The notes: a model not told the origin generated them from the letters alone. A DNA stretch of 64,000 bases from Alopecurus myosuroides (GCA_028641055.1 CM054059.1:106404263-106468262), one strand, 5' to 3'. Counted from the first letter of the stretch, positions 21,312 through 35,329 are shown. Numbers and translations: made by a program.

Positions 21312-23250
21312 TTGCATTCCTACCCCTGCTTTTTGCAGCCGCCACCTCCCTCTTCTCTCTTTTCTCTAGCTGGTCCCTCTCTTCTCTCTGCATCACAACA
21401 CACACACACGCGACTCATGCACATAGGAACACACACGCACGCAATCCAGGGCCTCGCTCTCATTCGTTTCCCCTCGTCGCTCGCCCATCCTCCGACCCCG
21501 ACACCCGACGCCGTTCATGTTCCCTCCAGCGCCATCCTCGAGCACCTCCTGGTTTTCCACATCGCGCAGCCTCCGCTGCCCCGTTCCTGATGATGCGGCC
21601 ATCTTTGATCCCACGGCCGAGCTCCTCCTCGACCCCGATGACCTCGTCCGCCTCTGCAGCAATGCCCCACCACCGTCCTCTGGTTGCTGCAGACATGGAC
21701 AACCTCTGTTGGAATTTATGGGCTGCAGTGTGGCCCAACTAAGCCCAATAAATCCTGAAATTGTCATGGCCCATTCATGAATAATGAGTGGAGTGAGTGG
21801 GGCTAAAGTTTAGTCTCATACTGCTAGTTTGGAGAGAATGAAACCACTTTATAAGGTGAGCCATTCTAGCTCATGTATGAGTTGGCAAGGCAAGAGGAGA
21901 GGTGTGCCACACGCGCGCTCCTCCTCCGCCGCCCGCCTCGCCACGCCTCGCCTCGTCACGACACGACACGTCACGACGCGCCGCAGGTTGCGGGAATGAG
22001 CCGAGCCGAGAGCGTTTATTTTGTCGCTTGGGAAATCTTAATGAGTCATTAACTTGGTAATTAACGGATGCGTTAATTCCTAAACTGTTTCCGTTTCCTT
22101 TCTGGATCGTGAAACCGAACCGACTCAGACGTGGAGTTACGTCCACGTCTCTCCCAGCCGCATATAAATACGCGCATACGGTAAACCCTAGTAGTCACTT
22201 CAACATATGGTTTCGCACCGTTCCAAAGCAGTGCGCTGCCAATCAAGCCTTCTCCATCCCTTCTTTCGGCGTGCACCGCGAGGAGGGACAGCAGGCCTCC
22301 GGAACCCCGCCTCTTGTTATCCTATACGGGAGAGTGGCGATCAGGTTTTTGGGGAGCGCACTCGCGCGACTGCTGACGGCAACTACTTCCCCAACGACGA
22401 TATCTTCCCCGACCTCGGCAACCTCTTCATCGACGACATGGCCGACGTGGACAACAACAACGGCGGTGCTGCTACCGCTGCATCGTACGTATCTCTATTC
22501 CATCTGTATGAGATATTACTGGAATTCTTATGTCTAGTTTTTTGCAATAGATTGTTTCAGTCTGTCTACTGTATTAGATCTAGATATTTGCATGGTTACT
22601 GTATTTGCTACGGTCACAATTTATCTGATAGTATTTCGAATTAAATCATGTGCTAAATTGCTAATATATTCAACAACCTCGACCCTGAGCCTGCGCCTTC
22701 GGCATCCTCCATGACGCCTTCCTCGTCTCTGCCTCTGGCCATGAGGGCCGCCTCTGTTCGGCTCCTGTTGCTGGCCGCTCCTCCATGCAAGAGAGCTGGC
22801 CGCTCTGCTCCACGGACGAGCTGCCTCAACAAGGCCTCTCCTCCCTCAACGTGGCGAGCCGCAGATCGTGACTCCCCTCTACGGCCTTTGCTCGCATCGC
22901 CCGCTAGGTGCTTGGCAGAATGTCTGCAAGAAGATTTGGTGCCTCGCGTGCAACCATCTGTGTTTGTCCAGACATTTGTTGTGGCCGAGGCCATCGTGCC
23001 TCTTCCGTGACCATCTGTTATTCTTTGTTGGAAAGCCTCGGTCGTCCCCATCTCGGCCTGTATTGGTGTTCCACCGGCAGGGAGTTGATCCATTGGGTGC
23101 ACCTTCACAAGAGCTTCATGACGTGATCGTGCCAAGCTCTCCGTCACTGTGACGTTGCCAAAATCCTCTCTGACACGTATCTCATCGTCATGATCCTCTC
23201 CGACAAGGACCGTAGCATGAACGGCTACCTCGCCATAGATCAACCGTGTC
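21312..23250 (+). pseudogene. GC-rich gene-like remnant interrupted by a copia solo LTR
   Basis: 21312-21706 and 22676-23250 are GC-rich and join across the solo LTR at ACCTC to give a frame reading MDNLDPEPAPSASSMTPSSS. Upstream lies DDAAIFDPTAELLLDPDDL; downstream are frameshifted pieces. The composition is that of a grass intronless gene (an F-box-like protein was considered) but no domain is certain. Confidence 0.3.
21707..22675. mobile_element. Copia-type solo LTR
   Basis: 969 bp starting TGTTGGAATTTATGGGC and ending TATTCAACA, flanked by the 5-bp TSD ACCTC (21702-21706 and 22676-22680). The internal region and second LTR are absent, so it is the product of LTR-LTR recombination. Confidence 0.85.
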
Positions 23251-23289
23251 CGTTTTGCGTTGGCTGCCTTCGTGCGCGCCGTGAAGTCC

Positions 23290-25446
23290 GAAGACTAGGA
23301 CGATAAGTTCCACACTGACAAGAACTCCTTCGACCCCGAAGATCGGAACGTCCTTGATCTTCTACATGGATGCGACCACGACTACGTCCACTCCGGAACG
23401 AGAACGCCTACTTCCCCTACATTGGCTACTTCGACTACAACTTCCACTACGTCGACTACTTACTCTACGTCTCGAAGACACCAGCGTTGATCCCGGAGAT
23501 CCTCTTTCGAACGTGCAAAGTCGAACCCTATCCCAAATACCTATATGCCCTATTTTATTAAAATGTCATCTATTTTATGAATGCCATTTCATCATGTCGC
23601 ATTACATTTTGTGGGTTGTGGGTAATTAGCAATCACCTAAAAATTAGACATGAAATATGTCGAGATGTTATATATATTATCCCGGTTCCATTTAAATCGT
23701 GTAGCTCATCTATATATTGTCTCGCCATGGTAATCAACATTTAAATTGACGGAGAGATAAATAACTTCAACCTTCTAAATTAACCGTTGGGATTCCGATT
23801 CCACTTAAATTGGTTAAATTGCATCTCGCATGTCATGCATCCATATCTTGATCATGCTGGATCTTTTGCCGTAGTAGTAAATATTGCATCCGTTGTTTCT
23901 TCTAGTGTTTTGCTTCTTTGCGGATAGGACGTTGAGATGATGTGAGCACCGATAAGTTCTGCTTCCTCTACAGCTAGAATTCTAGACAAGTTTTACTCAC
24001 TTGTTATCGATGTTTGAAGATTCCTCATTTTCTACCTATGCTTGCCGTTGTCTTTTATGCTACCCGTATGTTACGGTTCTTGTATTGCGATCCTATCCAC
24101 ATGTTACCTTGCAGCCATGAAATATCCTTCCCTCCACATCCTATTACCCTATTGCTCGTTTACGTTGTTGGCCTACTGAGTCGTAGTTGGTTACTTAGTG
24201 TTGTTCGTGCTCGCGTCTTGTTGTCCGTTTTGTTGTAACATGTTTAGTTTGTTAGCTCGGTTCAATTCAATCAACATTATGTTAATGTTTGGGGTAATAA
24301 TAATTTGATGATAAGGCACCGGCAGGAGGCCCAGCGTGGTTCTGGAGCCTGCTAGTGTCGAAATTAGGAAAATGGTCTTGTCCTTTGATTCATGATGAGC
24401 GCGCTAACCGCATGTGGGTGATGAGTATGAGCACTCCCCTTGGTTTAGTACTAGAGTTGTTGTTCATCCAGGGGCCGCACTTAGTTTGGGTTTTCCATTT
24501 GGCACGATAACTTGCAGGTACGAGCCCATGGTGCTACGGCGACCTGATGTAGTCGTTGCGGTTAGGGAGGCATGTTCTTAGAGTGTTATGAAGGTCCTGT
24601 TTCGGGATGGAATAACCGTGCACTCAAATTTTCCCATGGTGCCTTGGATGTGCAATGGTTATAGGAAAGGTCGAGTTGAGATATCCTGCCTTTGTGTTTG
24701 TGGATTGATCGAACGTGTACGGGTACTGTAGCGCAACGTGCAGGGATAAATCTTCTTGAGAAGTCGTGTTGTCCGTGGTTGTGTGGCAACTTGGTGAAAC
24801 TACTGGCTACCGAGTACTTAGACAACTTACACCTAATGATGATAAGTTGAATAGTAAAATAGATATACCTTCACCAATTATAAATGTCATCTTAATCAAC
24901 CGTGTGAGTTCTCCTTGGATTTCTTCCCGGGGCGGGGGTGAATCTTGGATGGGTTTGCTTTGGTGAGTAGTTGTAGTTGGTTTGATCGCGCTCTCTCCTC
25001 CCTTTCTAATAGACGGAAGTTAGCGTGTCCCTATAAGTTGTTAGTGTTGCTTGCCGATTCAACCACTAAACCCTTCTCCCGGAATTCAAAGCATTGATAG
25101 CTTGTGAAGTGTTTGGCATACTTACTAGCACTACATATCTTGCTAGCACTTTACCGTACTGATCCCTTCGGGGCTGCATATTCCAAAATGCAGCCGACAG
25201 GTTTGACATTTGGCGACGTTAGCTTGGGAATCCCTTCTTCTTGGCCTGGGCAGGGATTGGACGCCATCAGTTATCTTTAGGACTCTTGTTATTTGAATCT
25301 TTGTATTGTATCAGCTGTATTCTTGACGCGTTGGAGTCATGTTGTATATATCTCTTCCATTGTTGTTGTGGATGATTCATGAACTGTTGTAATGATATCA
25401 TAAATGACAACCCAATCTTCCTAGTACCCGATCTAGGGGCGTCACA
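23290..25446 (+). mobile_element. Partial gypsy LTR
   Basis: The 3' end reads CCCGATCTAGGGGCGTCACA, a typical end of long Triticeae gypsy LTRs. Several blocks match, in inverse orientation, the LTR at 30871-35329: GATAAGGCACCGGCAGGAGG at 24311 versus its complement near 32290, and the TGCAGGGATAAATCTTCTTGAGAAG block at 24739 versus about 31855. The left boundary is not defined; no TG start with a matching TSD was found. Neighbouring short ORFs are not genes. Confidence 0.55.
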
Positions 25447-26122
25447 TCTACTGTGGCCCTTCCATGGTCGGGTGCGCCAGCCTAGTGTCTCCACCCTCCC
25501 AAGAGAAGGACCACCGCGTAGACTGTCGTGGACGGCTCGTGAATAGGTGGGATAGCTCCGGTGGCTCGGCCTCTTGCCCTGGTTTGCACCAATCAACACC
25601 TGGAGGGCCCGCCCGTTTTCTTTCCTCGACCGCGCGTGGACTCTCCTCGGCCTCACCAACTTTTCTGGATAGGCCTTTGTCCTGGGAGGAGGAATGGTGA
25701 GCCCTTCTTGCCTCAAGGAAGGAATCACAGTTGGTCCCGGTGCAGGGCCTCCAGGGTGCGGGCATGGACCAAGTGGACAGTTTCATTGAGGTGCTTGCAT
25801 GCACCTCGCGTACAACAATCCTCTCGGCTGGAGTCTACACTTGTCACCGCAACATACAGGTTGTCCCCTTCAACTTCAAGCCTAGACGGAGCTTCTGGCG
25901 CTGGACAAACGCTCTGGCTCGAACACGTTACAGAAGGCCTTTCCAACCTCGTGCGGAAGTTGGGCGTGGCTACGGAAGAGGAGGCGGTGTCGGAGGAGGA
26001 TCTTCGACACTACATCAACATCTTCAACACCCCTTTGACGGATTCAGAGTGAGGAACCCTAGCGTTGTTATTCAACCTGTGTGAGTCGGTGGAGGTGCAG
26101 GCAGACGCCTAGTGCCTAGTCT
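25447..26122 (+). pseudogene. LINE (+) ORF1, C-terminal part
   Basis: Frames in this segment end in a basic, Gly/Arg-rich tail (RGYGRGGGVGGGSS, about 25970-26010) followed by a stop near 26085, as in ORF1 proteins of plant L1 elements. The upstream part is cut by the gypsy LTR end at 25446. It immediately precedes the ORF2 endonuclease. Confidence 0.5.
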
Positions 26123-26405
26123 GTGTGGATTTGTAGGCCCGTTTTAACGCCAGACCTTGTCTTAATTTGGAATTGTTGTGGACTAAACTACACTGCGCGG
26201 CGTGATTTAGTGCGTGAGTTTGTGGCGGATCCGGGATCCATGTTGGTTGACCTTACCAAAACCAAGCTCGAATTTGTAACAGCTTTCGATGTTATGGCTA
26301 TCTTGGGTGCTCGCTTCGACGGGTTTGAGTACTTGCCTCCTGTTGGTACGCGTGGTGGTATTCTTGTGGCTTGGAAGTCTGATAGACTGACGGCCTTGAG
26401 CTGCT
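26123..26405 (+). pseudogene. LINE (+) ORF2, endonuclease N-terminus
   Basis: Reads LIWNCCGLNYTARRDLVREF and later PPVGTRGGILVAWKSDRL, the first motifs of the APE-type endonuclease of plant L1 elements. It breaks at 26405 at the Athila-like insertion and resumes at 49316. Confidence 0.8.
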
Positions 26406-28004
26406 TGATACGTCATAAACGTATCCTTAATTTCTGATGTTCCATGTTGTTTTCTTATTGATTTCCACATGTTTTCTATACACTTTATGTCATTTTCATC
26501 CATTTTCTGGACTGGCCTATTGACGAGATGCGACAGAGCCAGTTCCCAGTTTTCCGCTGTTTTTTGTTTGAAAAAAAGTTGTTCTGGAAATATTCTCGGA
26601 ATTGGAAAATTCGAAACCCGAAAGTCTCAGAATTCCAGAAGGTTCCACGGAGTCCTGAAGAGACCCAGAGGGGGGCCTTAGGGGGCCCACACAATAGGGC
26701 GGCGCGCCCCCTGGCCGCGCCATGGGGTGGTGTGGGGCCCCCCGGCCGCCACAGCCTTTGCACTTTCGCCTATTTATACCCCCCGAGGCATAAACCCTAA
26801 AAAGATCCCACATTTTCCGAGAAACACCCGAGGCCGCCATCATCGTCATCCCGAGATCGGGGGTGTTCTGGAGCTCTCCCCGGCACCCTGCCGGGAGGGG
26901 AATTCATCACCGGAGGGGTCTACACCACCATGCCCTCCTCCGAAGTGATGCGTGAGTAGTTCATCCCTGGACTACGGGTCCATAGCAGTAGCTAGATGGT
27001 TGTTCTCTCCACTTTGTACCTCATGTTTAGATCTCGTGAGCTGCCTCACATGATCGAGATCATCTTTATGTAATGCTACATGTTGTGTTTGCTGGGATCT
27101 GATGAATGTTGAATACTATGTCTTCTAATTATCAATATATCATGTTATCTTCATGCTTATGTTATTTATGATCTTGCATGCTCTCCATTATTAGTAGATG
27201 TTCTGGCCAAGTAGATGCTAGTAACTCCAAGAGGGAGTATTTATGCTCGATAGTGGGTCCATGCCTCCTTTGCATCTGTGCTCGAGTGACAGAAACGTGA
27301 CAGATGGAGGATGTGTTGTTGCCATTAGGGAGAAAACAACGGTGTTTACCTAGTTTACATTGTTTGCATTACACACTTTGCTTACGGCGATAATCTGTTG
27401 TTTGCAACTTAATACCCAACGTTTGTTCGGATGATATTCGGAGGGTGGATAATTAGACATAGATGCAGTTGGATGACGGTCTATGTATTTTGTTGTAATG
27501 CCCGCATGAATCACATAGTAATCTTTATGTCTTCCATATGCACTACGGTGCAGCCTTATTTCTATCAATTGCCCAGCTGTAATTTGTTCACCACACATGT
27601 TATTTATTTTTCACGGAGAGACACCACTGGTGAACTGTGGACCCCGGTCCATTTTTCTCATACTGATAAAACACCTACTTCTTTCATACTGCTTTCATAC
27701 TGCTTCATACTGTTCCTACTGTTTTCCACACCATACATTTAACCTCTTTGTGTTCAGCAAAATCGGTGAGATTGACAACCTCACTGCTTCGTTGGGGCAA
27801 AGTGATTTGACTGTGTTGTGTAAATTCCATGTTGCTTATGAACCGGTAGTGCGCCCTGCCATCTCAGCTGCTTCAACCTTCTGAAGTTACTCCTTCCTCC
27901 TACTTGTCGATTCAATCTTGGTTTCTTTCTGAGGGAAACTTGCCGCTGCACTCTTCATACCTTCCTCTTGGGGTCTCCCAACGAATGTGTGATCACACGC
28001 ATCA
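26406..28004 (+). repeat. 5' LTR of the Athila-like element
   Basis: 1599 bp, TG...CA ends. It contains a TATTTATACCCC promoter-like stretch at about 26770 followed by a GC-rich leader. Confidence 0.9.
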
Positions 28005-28014
28005 AGCACTTTTC

Positions 28015-28032
28015 TGGCGCCGTTGCCGGGGA
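28015..28032 (+). promoter_or_regulatory. Primer-binding site (tRNA-Asp type)
   Basis: TGGCGCCGTTGCCGGGGA, complementary to the 3' end of plant tRNA-Asp, ten bases after the 5' LTR. This is the usual PBS of the Athila lineage. Confidence 0.85.
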
Positions 28033-28226
28033 GGAAGAGAACTTTTGCAATGGGAGTCTCTCACTTCCAATCTCTTTACTTTGTTTTGGTTTGCTTAGTT
28101 TATTTTATTATGTCTTGTTTGCTTCTCTTTCTCGAAAACACAAAAAATTTAGTTCTTATTCTAGCTGTAGTTTTATTCCTGTTTTTAGTCTTGTTAAAAT
28201 AACTACTCCTCAGAACACTAAGTTGT

Positions 28227-29677
28227 GTGACTTTACTAGCACCAACAACAATGATTTCATTAGCACACCTATTGCTCCACCTGCTCCTACTGCTGATTTT
28301 TTATGAGATAAAACATGCCCTGTTAAACCTTGTTATGAGAGAGCAATTTTTTGGTGTTAGTACTGATGATGCTGCTACCCATCTTAATAATTTTGTTGAA
28401 CTATGTGAGATGCAAAAGTATAAAGATGTAGATGGAGATATTATTAAACTGAAATAGTTTCCTTTCTCTTTGAGAGGAAGAGCTAAAGAATGGTTGCTGT
28501 ATTTACCTAGAAATAGTATTGATTCTTGGACTAAGTGTAAAGATGCTTTCATTGGAATATATTATCCTCCTGCTAAGATTATATCTTTAAGAAGTAGCAT
28601 TATGAATTTTAAGCAACTTGATAATGATCATGTTTGTAAAGCTTGGGAAAGAATGAAATCTTTAGTAAAGAATTGTCCTACTCATGGACTGACTACTTGG
28701 ATTATCATCCAAACCTTTTATGCAGGTCTGAATTTTTCTTCAAGAAACCTTTTGGATTCAGCTGCTGGAGGAACATTTATTTCCATGACCTTGGGGGCAG
28801 CAACAAAGCTTCTTGATGATATGATGGTAAATTATTCTGAGTGGCACACTGAGAGAGCCACAACTGGTATGAAGGTAAATTATGTTGAAGAAACCTCCTC
28901 TTTTAATGAAAGACTTGATGCTATTATGTCTATGCTTGTGAATGGCCATGCTCTTATTGATCCAAATAATGTTCTTTTAGCCTCTTTGGTTTCTCAAGAA
29001 GAGCATGTTGATGTGATCTTCATTAAAAAATAATAATTTCAACAACAGTGCTTATAGGAATAATTTTGGTAGCAAACAATTATAGGCCATATCCTCCCAA
29101 TAATAGCAATTCTTATGGTAATTCCTACAAAAAGAATAAAAGTGTACCCTCTGATGTTGAGAACATTCTTAAGAATTTTATTAGTACACAAACTGCTTTT
29201 AATAAATCTGTTGAGGAAAAAATTGGCAAAATTGATGTTCTTGCTTCTAAAGTTGATAGCCTTGCTCTTGATGTTGATTTTCTGAAACTAAAGGTTATTC
29301 CTCATGATGTTAAAGAAATTAAAACTTTGAATGCTATCCAAATTCTAATTGATGATAATGTTAGGATGTTAGCTGAATTGCATGCTATATGGGAAAAAGA
29401 AGATGAAATAGCTAGAAAGAATAATATAGCTAATGTTTGCACCATTACCACCACTAGTAAAACTGAAGCTTCCCATGCTAGAAAACCTTCTACTATCAAT
29501 GGTAAAGTAATTGGTGTTGGAAACACTCCGACTTCTGCTATTAAAAATGCAAAACTGGTTGAAACTGCTAAAAATGCTTCTGATAAAAGTGCTGAAAATT
29601 TTAGAAACATGGGAGACAAGGGTCCCATTATATTTGACAAAAATGATCTTGAATTTCATGATTGCAACATAAGTTAA
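28227..29677 (+). pseudogene. Athila-type gag, broken
   Basis: Gag capsid motifs: STDDAATHLNNFVELCEM (28227-28457), FPFSLRGRAKEWLLYLP (28458-29033), then a coiled-coil, Lys-rich part with KIDVLASKVDSLALDVDFLK (29048-29677). It is broken by a frameshift near 28305, an in-frame TAG at 28455-28457, a TAA near 29031 and a TAA at about 29675. Confidence 0.8.
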
Positions 29678-29849
29678 GTGATTAAGTTCTTACAAAAGCT
29701 TTCTAGTTGTCCTAATGCTAGTGCTATGAATATGGCTTTCACAAAACATATTATAAATGCTCTCATGCAAATTAGAGAGGATGAATTAAGATGTGAACCC
29801 TCTATCCCTAGGAAGCTAGATGATGGTTGGGAGGCTATTACTAAAATGA

Positions 29850-30282
29850 AAGTTATGATTTTGATTGCAATTCTCTATGTGATCTTGGTGCTAGTATCTC
29901 TGTTATGCCCAAGAAACTCTACGATATTCTTGATTTACCACCATTGGAACCTTGTTATTTGGATATTCGTCTTATTGATAATGTTAGAAAGAAACCTTTG
30001 GGGAGATTTTATGATGTTCTTATAATGGTTAATAATAATCTTGTCCCCGTTGAATTTGTTGTCTTGAATATTGAATGCAATGCTTCTTGTCCAATTGTTT
30101 TGGGAAGACCTTTTCTTAGAGCTGTTGGTTCTGTTATTGATATGAAAGAGGGGAATATTAAATTTCAGTTCCCACTCAAGAAAGGTATGGAACACTTTCC
30201 TAGAAATAGAATGAAGTTTCCTTTTGATTCCGTTATTCGAACATGTTACAATTTGGATGCTTCTTCACTTGAAAATACTTGA
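29850..30282 (+). pseudogene. Athila-type aspartic protease domain
   Basis: CDLGASISVMPKKLYDILDL carries DLGA in place of DTGA, as is common in Athila proteases; the second half ends PIVLGRPFLRAVGSVID. The reading frame stops at 30282 with no RT following. Confidence 0.75.
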
Positions 30283-30870
30283 TTCCACTTTTCTGGGCCT
30301 AGCTAAAAGACGTTAAAGAAAATCACTTCTTGGGAGATAACCCATGGTTTTAGTTTTGCTTTGTTTTTCTCTGTTTTCTTTGATTCAAGGGGTTTTATAC
30401 TTCTGTATAAACTTCTTTGTATCTTTATTTTCATTTTTAGTAGTCCCAAGTAAGGTTTGTGACGAGAGTTGGAGTTGGTTTTCGGGTTTCTGCGCAGGAA
30501 ACAGATTTCTGCTGTCCACCGTAAAAAAATGGTATAAATCATAGAAAAAACAGAATGTCCTGAATTTTCATGTGCTTATTCCTCAGCTAATTCCGCAACT
30601 TTTTTGTTCTTTAAGTTTTTTTTATCTGAATAATGTAAGTGCCTCGAAAAAATTCGTCTTTACAGACTGTTTTGGTTTTGACAGATCCTGCCATTTTTCT
30701 TGAATTTGCTCTTTTGCGACGACAAGTGGATTTTTTGTCTTCACGAAACATCAGTGGCTGTATATAATGTTTAAAAGTATCAATAACACTTGTGCCATGT
30801 AGGACCAATGGATTTTTAATTGTTGCACTAACCCTCTGATGCGAATAACTGTTTGAGTGTGGTGTGAAGG
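30283..30870 (+). other. Athila-like internal non-coding sequence, left of the nested insertion
   Basis: AT-rich, no RT or integrase motif. The last five bases GAAGG (30866-30870) are the TSD of the nested gypsy element. Confidence 0.6.
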
Positions 30871-33800
30871 TGTCGCACCCGGACTTCTAGAGGATACTCA
30901 CCGTACGAACTGAACATTATTTTGATTGGATTACGGGGCTTACCGGCACCCGCATCTCTTACGAGTAGGCCAACACTTATGTGTGACAACCAATCTTTAC
31001 CATTCACCGTCGATGTAAACTATCCCGTAGAAATCAGGACACTACCATTGACGTACTTCATACCATACACACATGGTACGTCAACGGCGTTGAACAAGAT
31101 GATAACACAACATATCTCTAAGACACAAAAGATTGAAATAAGTTGAAAATAGCTCTCATTAGAGCAGAGATAGCAAATACAATCATCCAGAGGACACATG
31201 TCCCAACAATTCATCATTACATCACAGCGGAAGCATTCAACAGGTCTGAGTACAGACAAGATCCAAATAGGCCTAAGAGGCCGGAAACGAAAAGACGGAG
31301 CCCATCCACGAAGTCTCGGATCCTGCCCGGGTCCGCTACCTACTCGTCAGCAGCCTCGTCAAACTCCACGTAGTAGCCGTCACTGGGATCCTCGTAAGCG
31401 TAGTCTGCGGAAACCACAGCCCCAAAGGGGTCAGTACATAAACGTACTGGCAAGCAAGACTCACAGTTCACCAAAGTGTAGCCCGTCAACACCAAGCACA
31501 GATGCCTTGGGTTCAACGGAAGAAAGGGGATATAAAAGATGCTGCAACTGGCTGCGCTAACCAACTACAGAGATTCTACCACTTCCGGCTAACAGAAAGG
31601 AGATAAGATCGAGTATTGTAACCAACTGAAAGATAACTTCAAACAAACCCATCCTGGATCTCGCCCCTTATCCAAAGAAGCAATCCGAGGATAACTCACA
31701 CAGTTGGATTAAAGATGAATCAAGTTATTGTGTCAATAATCCTATTACTAGTCAAGTTGTTAATCATTGGGTGTGAGATTGTGAATCATTAGGTTTAAGT
31801 TGTCCTGAGTACTTGTTAGCCAGTACTTTCACCAAGTTAACCATAACCGCGGAAAACACGGCTTCTCGAGAAGATTTATCCCTGCAGGGTTGCACCAATT
31901 TTGCCGTACACGTAAGAATAACCCGCCAGGTGGGATGCCTCCCACCAAGCGGGGCACTCAACACAACTCAACTCTTCTTCGCATCAAGCCCAAAGCACCT
32001 TGGGCGCATGGCTAATCGAGCCCCGAAGAAAGGGGACCCTCATAGCACTCTAAGAACGTGTCCCCCTATATGCCGACTACAAAAGTTCCACCCTGCGCTG
32101 GGCTCGCAAAAACATGCATGCGGCAAATAGAAAACACGAACTAAATGAGACGATTTGGACGAGATGCGAATCGAATCAAATTGAGGGGGGCGCCCATACA
32201 CGCTTCCCACATGCGGATAGTGTGCTCATCATGGATCAGTAGACAAGACCCTTTTCCTATTAGGGTCGACACTAGCAGGCCTCAAAACCACACAGGGCCT
32301 CCTGCCGGTGCCTTATCAGCATATTATTAGTAACAGGTTGATTGATTAACATCGAGCCCCCAGAACATAATAGAATATAGTAACTGAAAGTAACGGGTAA
32401 CAGACTCGAGCAAAACAACCTAAGCATGCTAGTAAGACACTGGCTCAAACGATGGGGTTGTAGGAGTGGAGGTGAGGCAATATCAGGGTTAAGGGATTCA
32501 TGTGATAGGTTCGTAACAGAAACAACTATACATAGGGATAGCAAAATAGACAACGGGAAGTATCGGTAACCAATGTTGAAAGGAACACAATGGTTCATGT
32601 GAGTGATAACTTGCCTGCAAACTCAACAGCCTGGTACTGAGCTAGATCCTCAGAAGGGGTGTCGTAAAGATCGTCGGTCTCAACGTCGTCGTCTATCCGA
32701 GAAGAAGCAAACAAACAATGTAGAAAGATAAACAATCAATATCATGGCATAGTGCACAATCATGGGATGATGCATGTCAAGTTAATGGTTGCATCAAAAT
32801 AAACTAGTTAACATGGTAACACAATTTAAATGGACCCATATGCAATTTTGAGTTGCATATGAAAAGCCCATGAATTTTGGTTGAAACAATTGTTTTCCAA
32901 TTAACCAACAGGTGAAAGTGGATTAGTATGATGCATGGATGAGGAAAACAACAAAATAACAACAATAGAACCAATTGGAAATAAGGTTTACCAATTTAGA
33001 AATTTATTTATTAAGTTAGGGAATTTTTTGGTTCCTTAAAGGGCTTACACAAATAGTTGTTGTTTTCACCAATTTAAATTGTGCAAAATAATTAACAAAA
33101 TTCATATTTGAAAAGAACACAAAATTTTAGTTGGATTACATGTTTCAAATATTGAAAAAGGAATTAGGATGAATTTATTATGACTTAAACAAAATTAAAA
33201 AAGTTTTAAATGAATTTAAAACAAGTTTGAATTTAATTTGAATTTTATGTGTTCAAAACATAAATTCAAATTCATATTTGAAAAGTTTATACTTTTCTAG
33301 ATTGAAAGCATATTTTGCATGTTCAAAAATAATTTAATTTGGTCAAGTTATGATTTTATCAATTTTAAATGATTTAAACAAGGTTTAAATTACTTAGGCA
33401 ATTTAAATTATTCAAAACATGAAACAAAATTTATATTTGAAAAGGTTATTTGAAATAGCATGGAAAACATATTTTATTTGCATTATTTGGAATAAGAACG
33501 AATTAGTTATGAATTTTAGCAAATTGCAATTGAATTATTTGAATTCGAATTTGAAAGGCATTTGGAAAATTCAAAACAGAAAACAAATGGCATAATTGGA
33601 TAGAGAATTAAATTTAGAGCAGTGCACATATTTTATTTTTGTTATTTGGAATTATAAAACAAAAGTTATTTGCATTTTATTGTCAGGGACCAATCTGCAA
33701 AACAAAAGGGCTTGTTTTGAAAACAGAAAATTAGAAAAACATTTTATACGCACAGGGGGTCTACCCTGGCCACTGCCAGTGGGCCACAGGGCCACTGGTA

Positions 33801-35329
33801 CTTGCGTGGCCATGGTGTGGCTGACGGGGGGCCACCCTGTCAGCGCACGGTCGAAAAAAAGGTGGGATTTCTCCCGTGCGAGGCCAGGATTCGAACACAC
33901 GCCCTGCCTCGCTCGCGCAACGTACTGAACCAGTGCGGTGTGAAGCGTTTCTTGTCAGTAGTACACGCGCACACAGGATAAGGTTCAGATTCGTGAACCT
34001 GAACTTTTAACTGAAACTGACGCGGGTGTTTCTGAATCTTGGACAGCAGCAGACGGTGGACGGCGGCGATCACCGTGTGCTCGTGCTCGATGTGCGTGTG
34101 GGCTGCTGCGATGAGGTGCGCGTGCAAACGTGCGAGGCGGAGCAGACAGAGGACAGGGAGGAGGAGGAGGTGGACACGGTGGCGCTCACCGGGAGGTTGC
34201 CGTGGTGGAGCTCGACGGCGAGGCTACAGCGACGTGCTCGGCGGCGCGGCTACAGAGGATCTCCGGGCTCGTGCGAGTGTCCAGGAGGTAGAGGGGTAGG
34301 TGGTGGATCGATTTCGGGGGTTAGGAGGTGTGGTGGCGCAGCGAGGTGGAGGTGATCATCGGGTTTTCAGACGGCGACGCTCCGGTGGAAATAAGGGGGT
34401 TGCAGAGAGAGGAAATCCCGGCGAGAGGGAGAGGGAAACGGCGGCGGAGCGATGGGAGGAGGTAGGGCTAGGTCTAGGGCACAGCTGCGGGGCTAGGGGG
34501 GTAGCTATAGGCGCTCGGGTGCGCTGCTGGCCGTCGGAGCGGTCCGCTGCCGCCGTGGCATGCGCGGATGCGCTGCCGTACGGGAGAAAGAAGAAGGAGG
34601 CGTGGCGAAGCGGTACGCAGGCCGCGCGGGGGGTAAGCTAGTGGGCTGGGCTGCGGGTTGGCTGCCGCGCGCGCGCCTGTTTTCCTTTTTTCTATTTTTG
34701 CTTTTCTATTTTTTTTGTAGCAAATGAAAGAGGAAGAAAAAGATGCTTTTGGGGTTTGCAAAAATTTCAGAAAAATTTGGGTGGGCTATTTAGGTTAAAT
34801 ACAACCATATGCCAAGTTTGGAATTCAAAAACATTTGAATGTTGGTGCTGTTTGGATAGGTTTCAAATTTGAGTTAATTTTGGGTATTGATTGAATTATT
34901 TAAAACAAGAAATTAATTAGGGTGATCAAATAACTTTAATTGGAAACAAATGGGCACAAAAGGTTTTGGTTATTTTTATAATTTCAAATTGGTGTGCTGT
35001 TTGATGATTTAAATTTGAGTTTTGAATGCAATTGGAATTAATTAATTGAAATAACACCACCATTCTACTAGTTGATCTTTATGGAATAATTGGAAACAAA
35101 AGATTGTTTGAGTTGAACTTTTATTTGAAAACAAGATTGTAACATGACAAGTATGAAACACATCATTTGAATTTGTTTGAAATTCAATTATGAAAACAGA
35201 ATAAAAACAGATGCAAAACAAATAGTAAACAAATGCAAACAAGGAAATAAATATGATGACATGATGCAATACTTTAATTAAACAAGAAACAAAACATTCT
35301 AGGGGTATTTTCATACTTGGGATGTTACA
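30871..35329 (-). repeat. 3' LTR of the gypsy element (4459 bp)
   Basis: Compared with the other LTR it has 26 extra bases near 32128, 5 near 32010, 4 near 34955 and single-base differences; these sum to the 36-bp length difference. It mixes long AT-rich blocks with a GC-rich block (33800-34700) whose ORFs are not genes. Confidence 0.9.

Noticed and set aside
21517..23152. F-box gene
   Set aside because: Composition is suggestive but no clear F-box or kelch motif could be read.
30922..35314. Short ORFs repeated at 30.9-35.3 kb and 41.2-45.6 kb as a duplicated gene family
   Set aside because: They are the two LTRs of the gypsy element; the identical ORFs follow from LTR identity.
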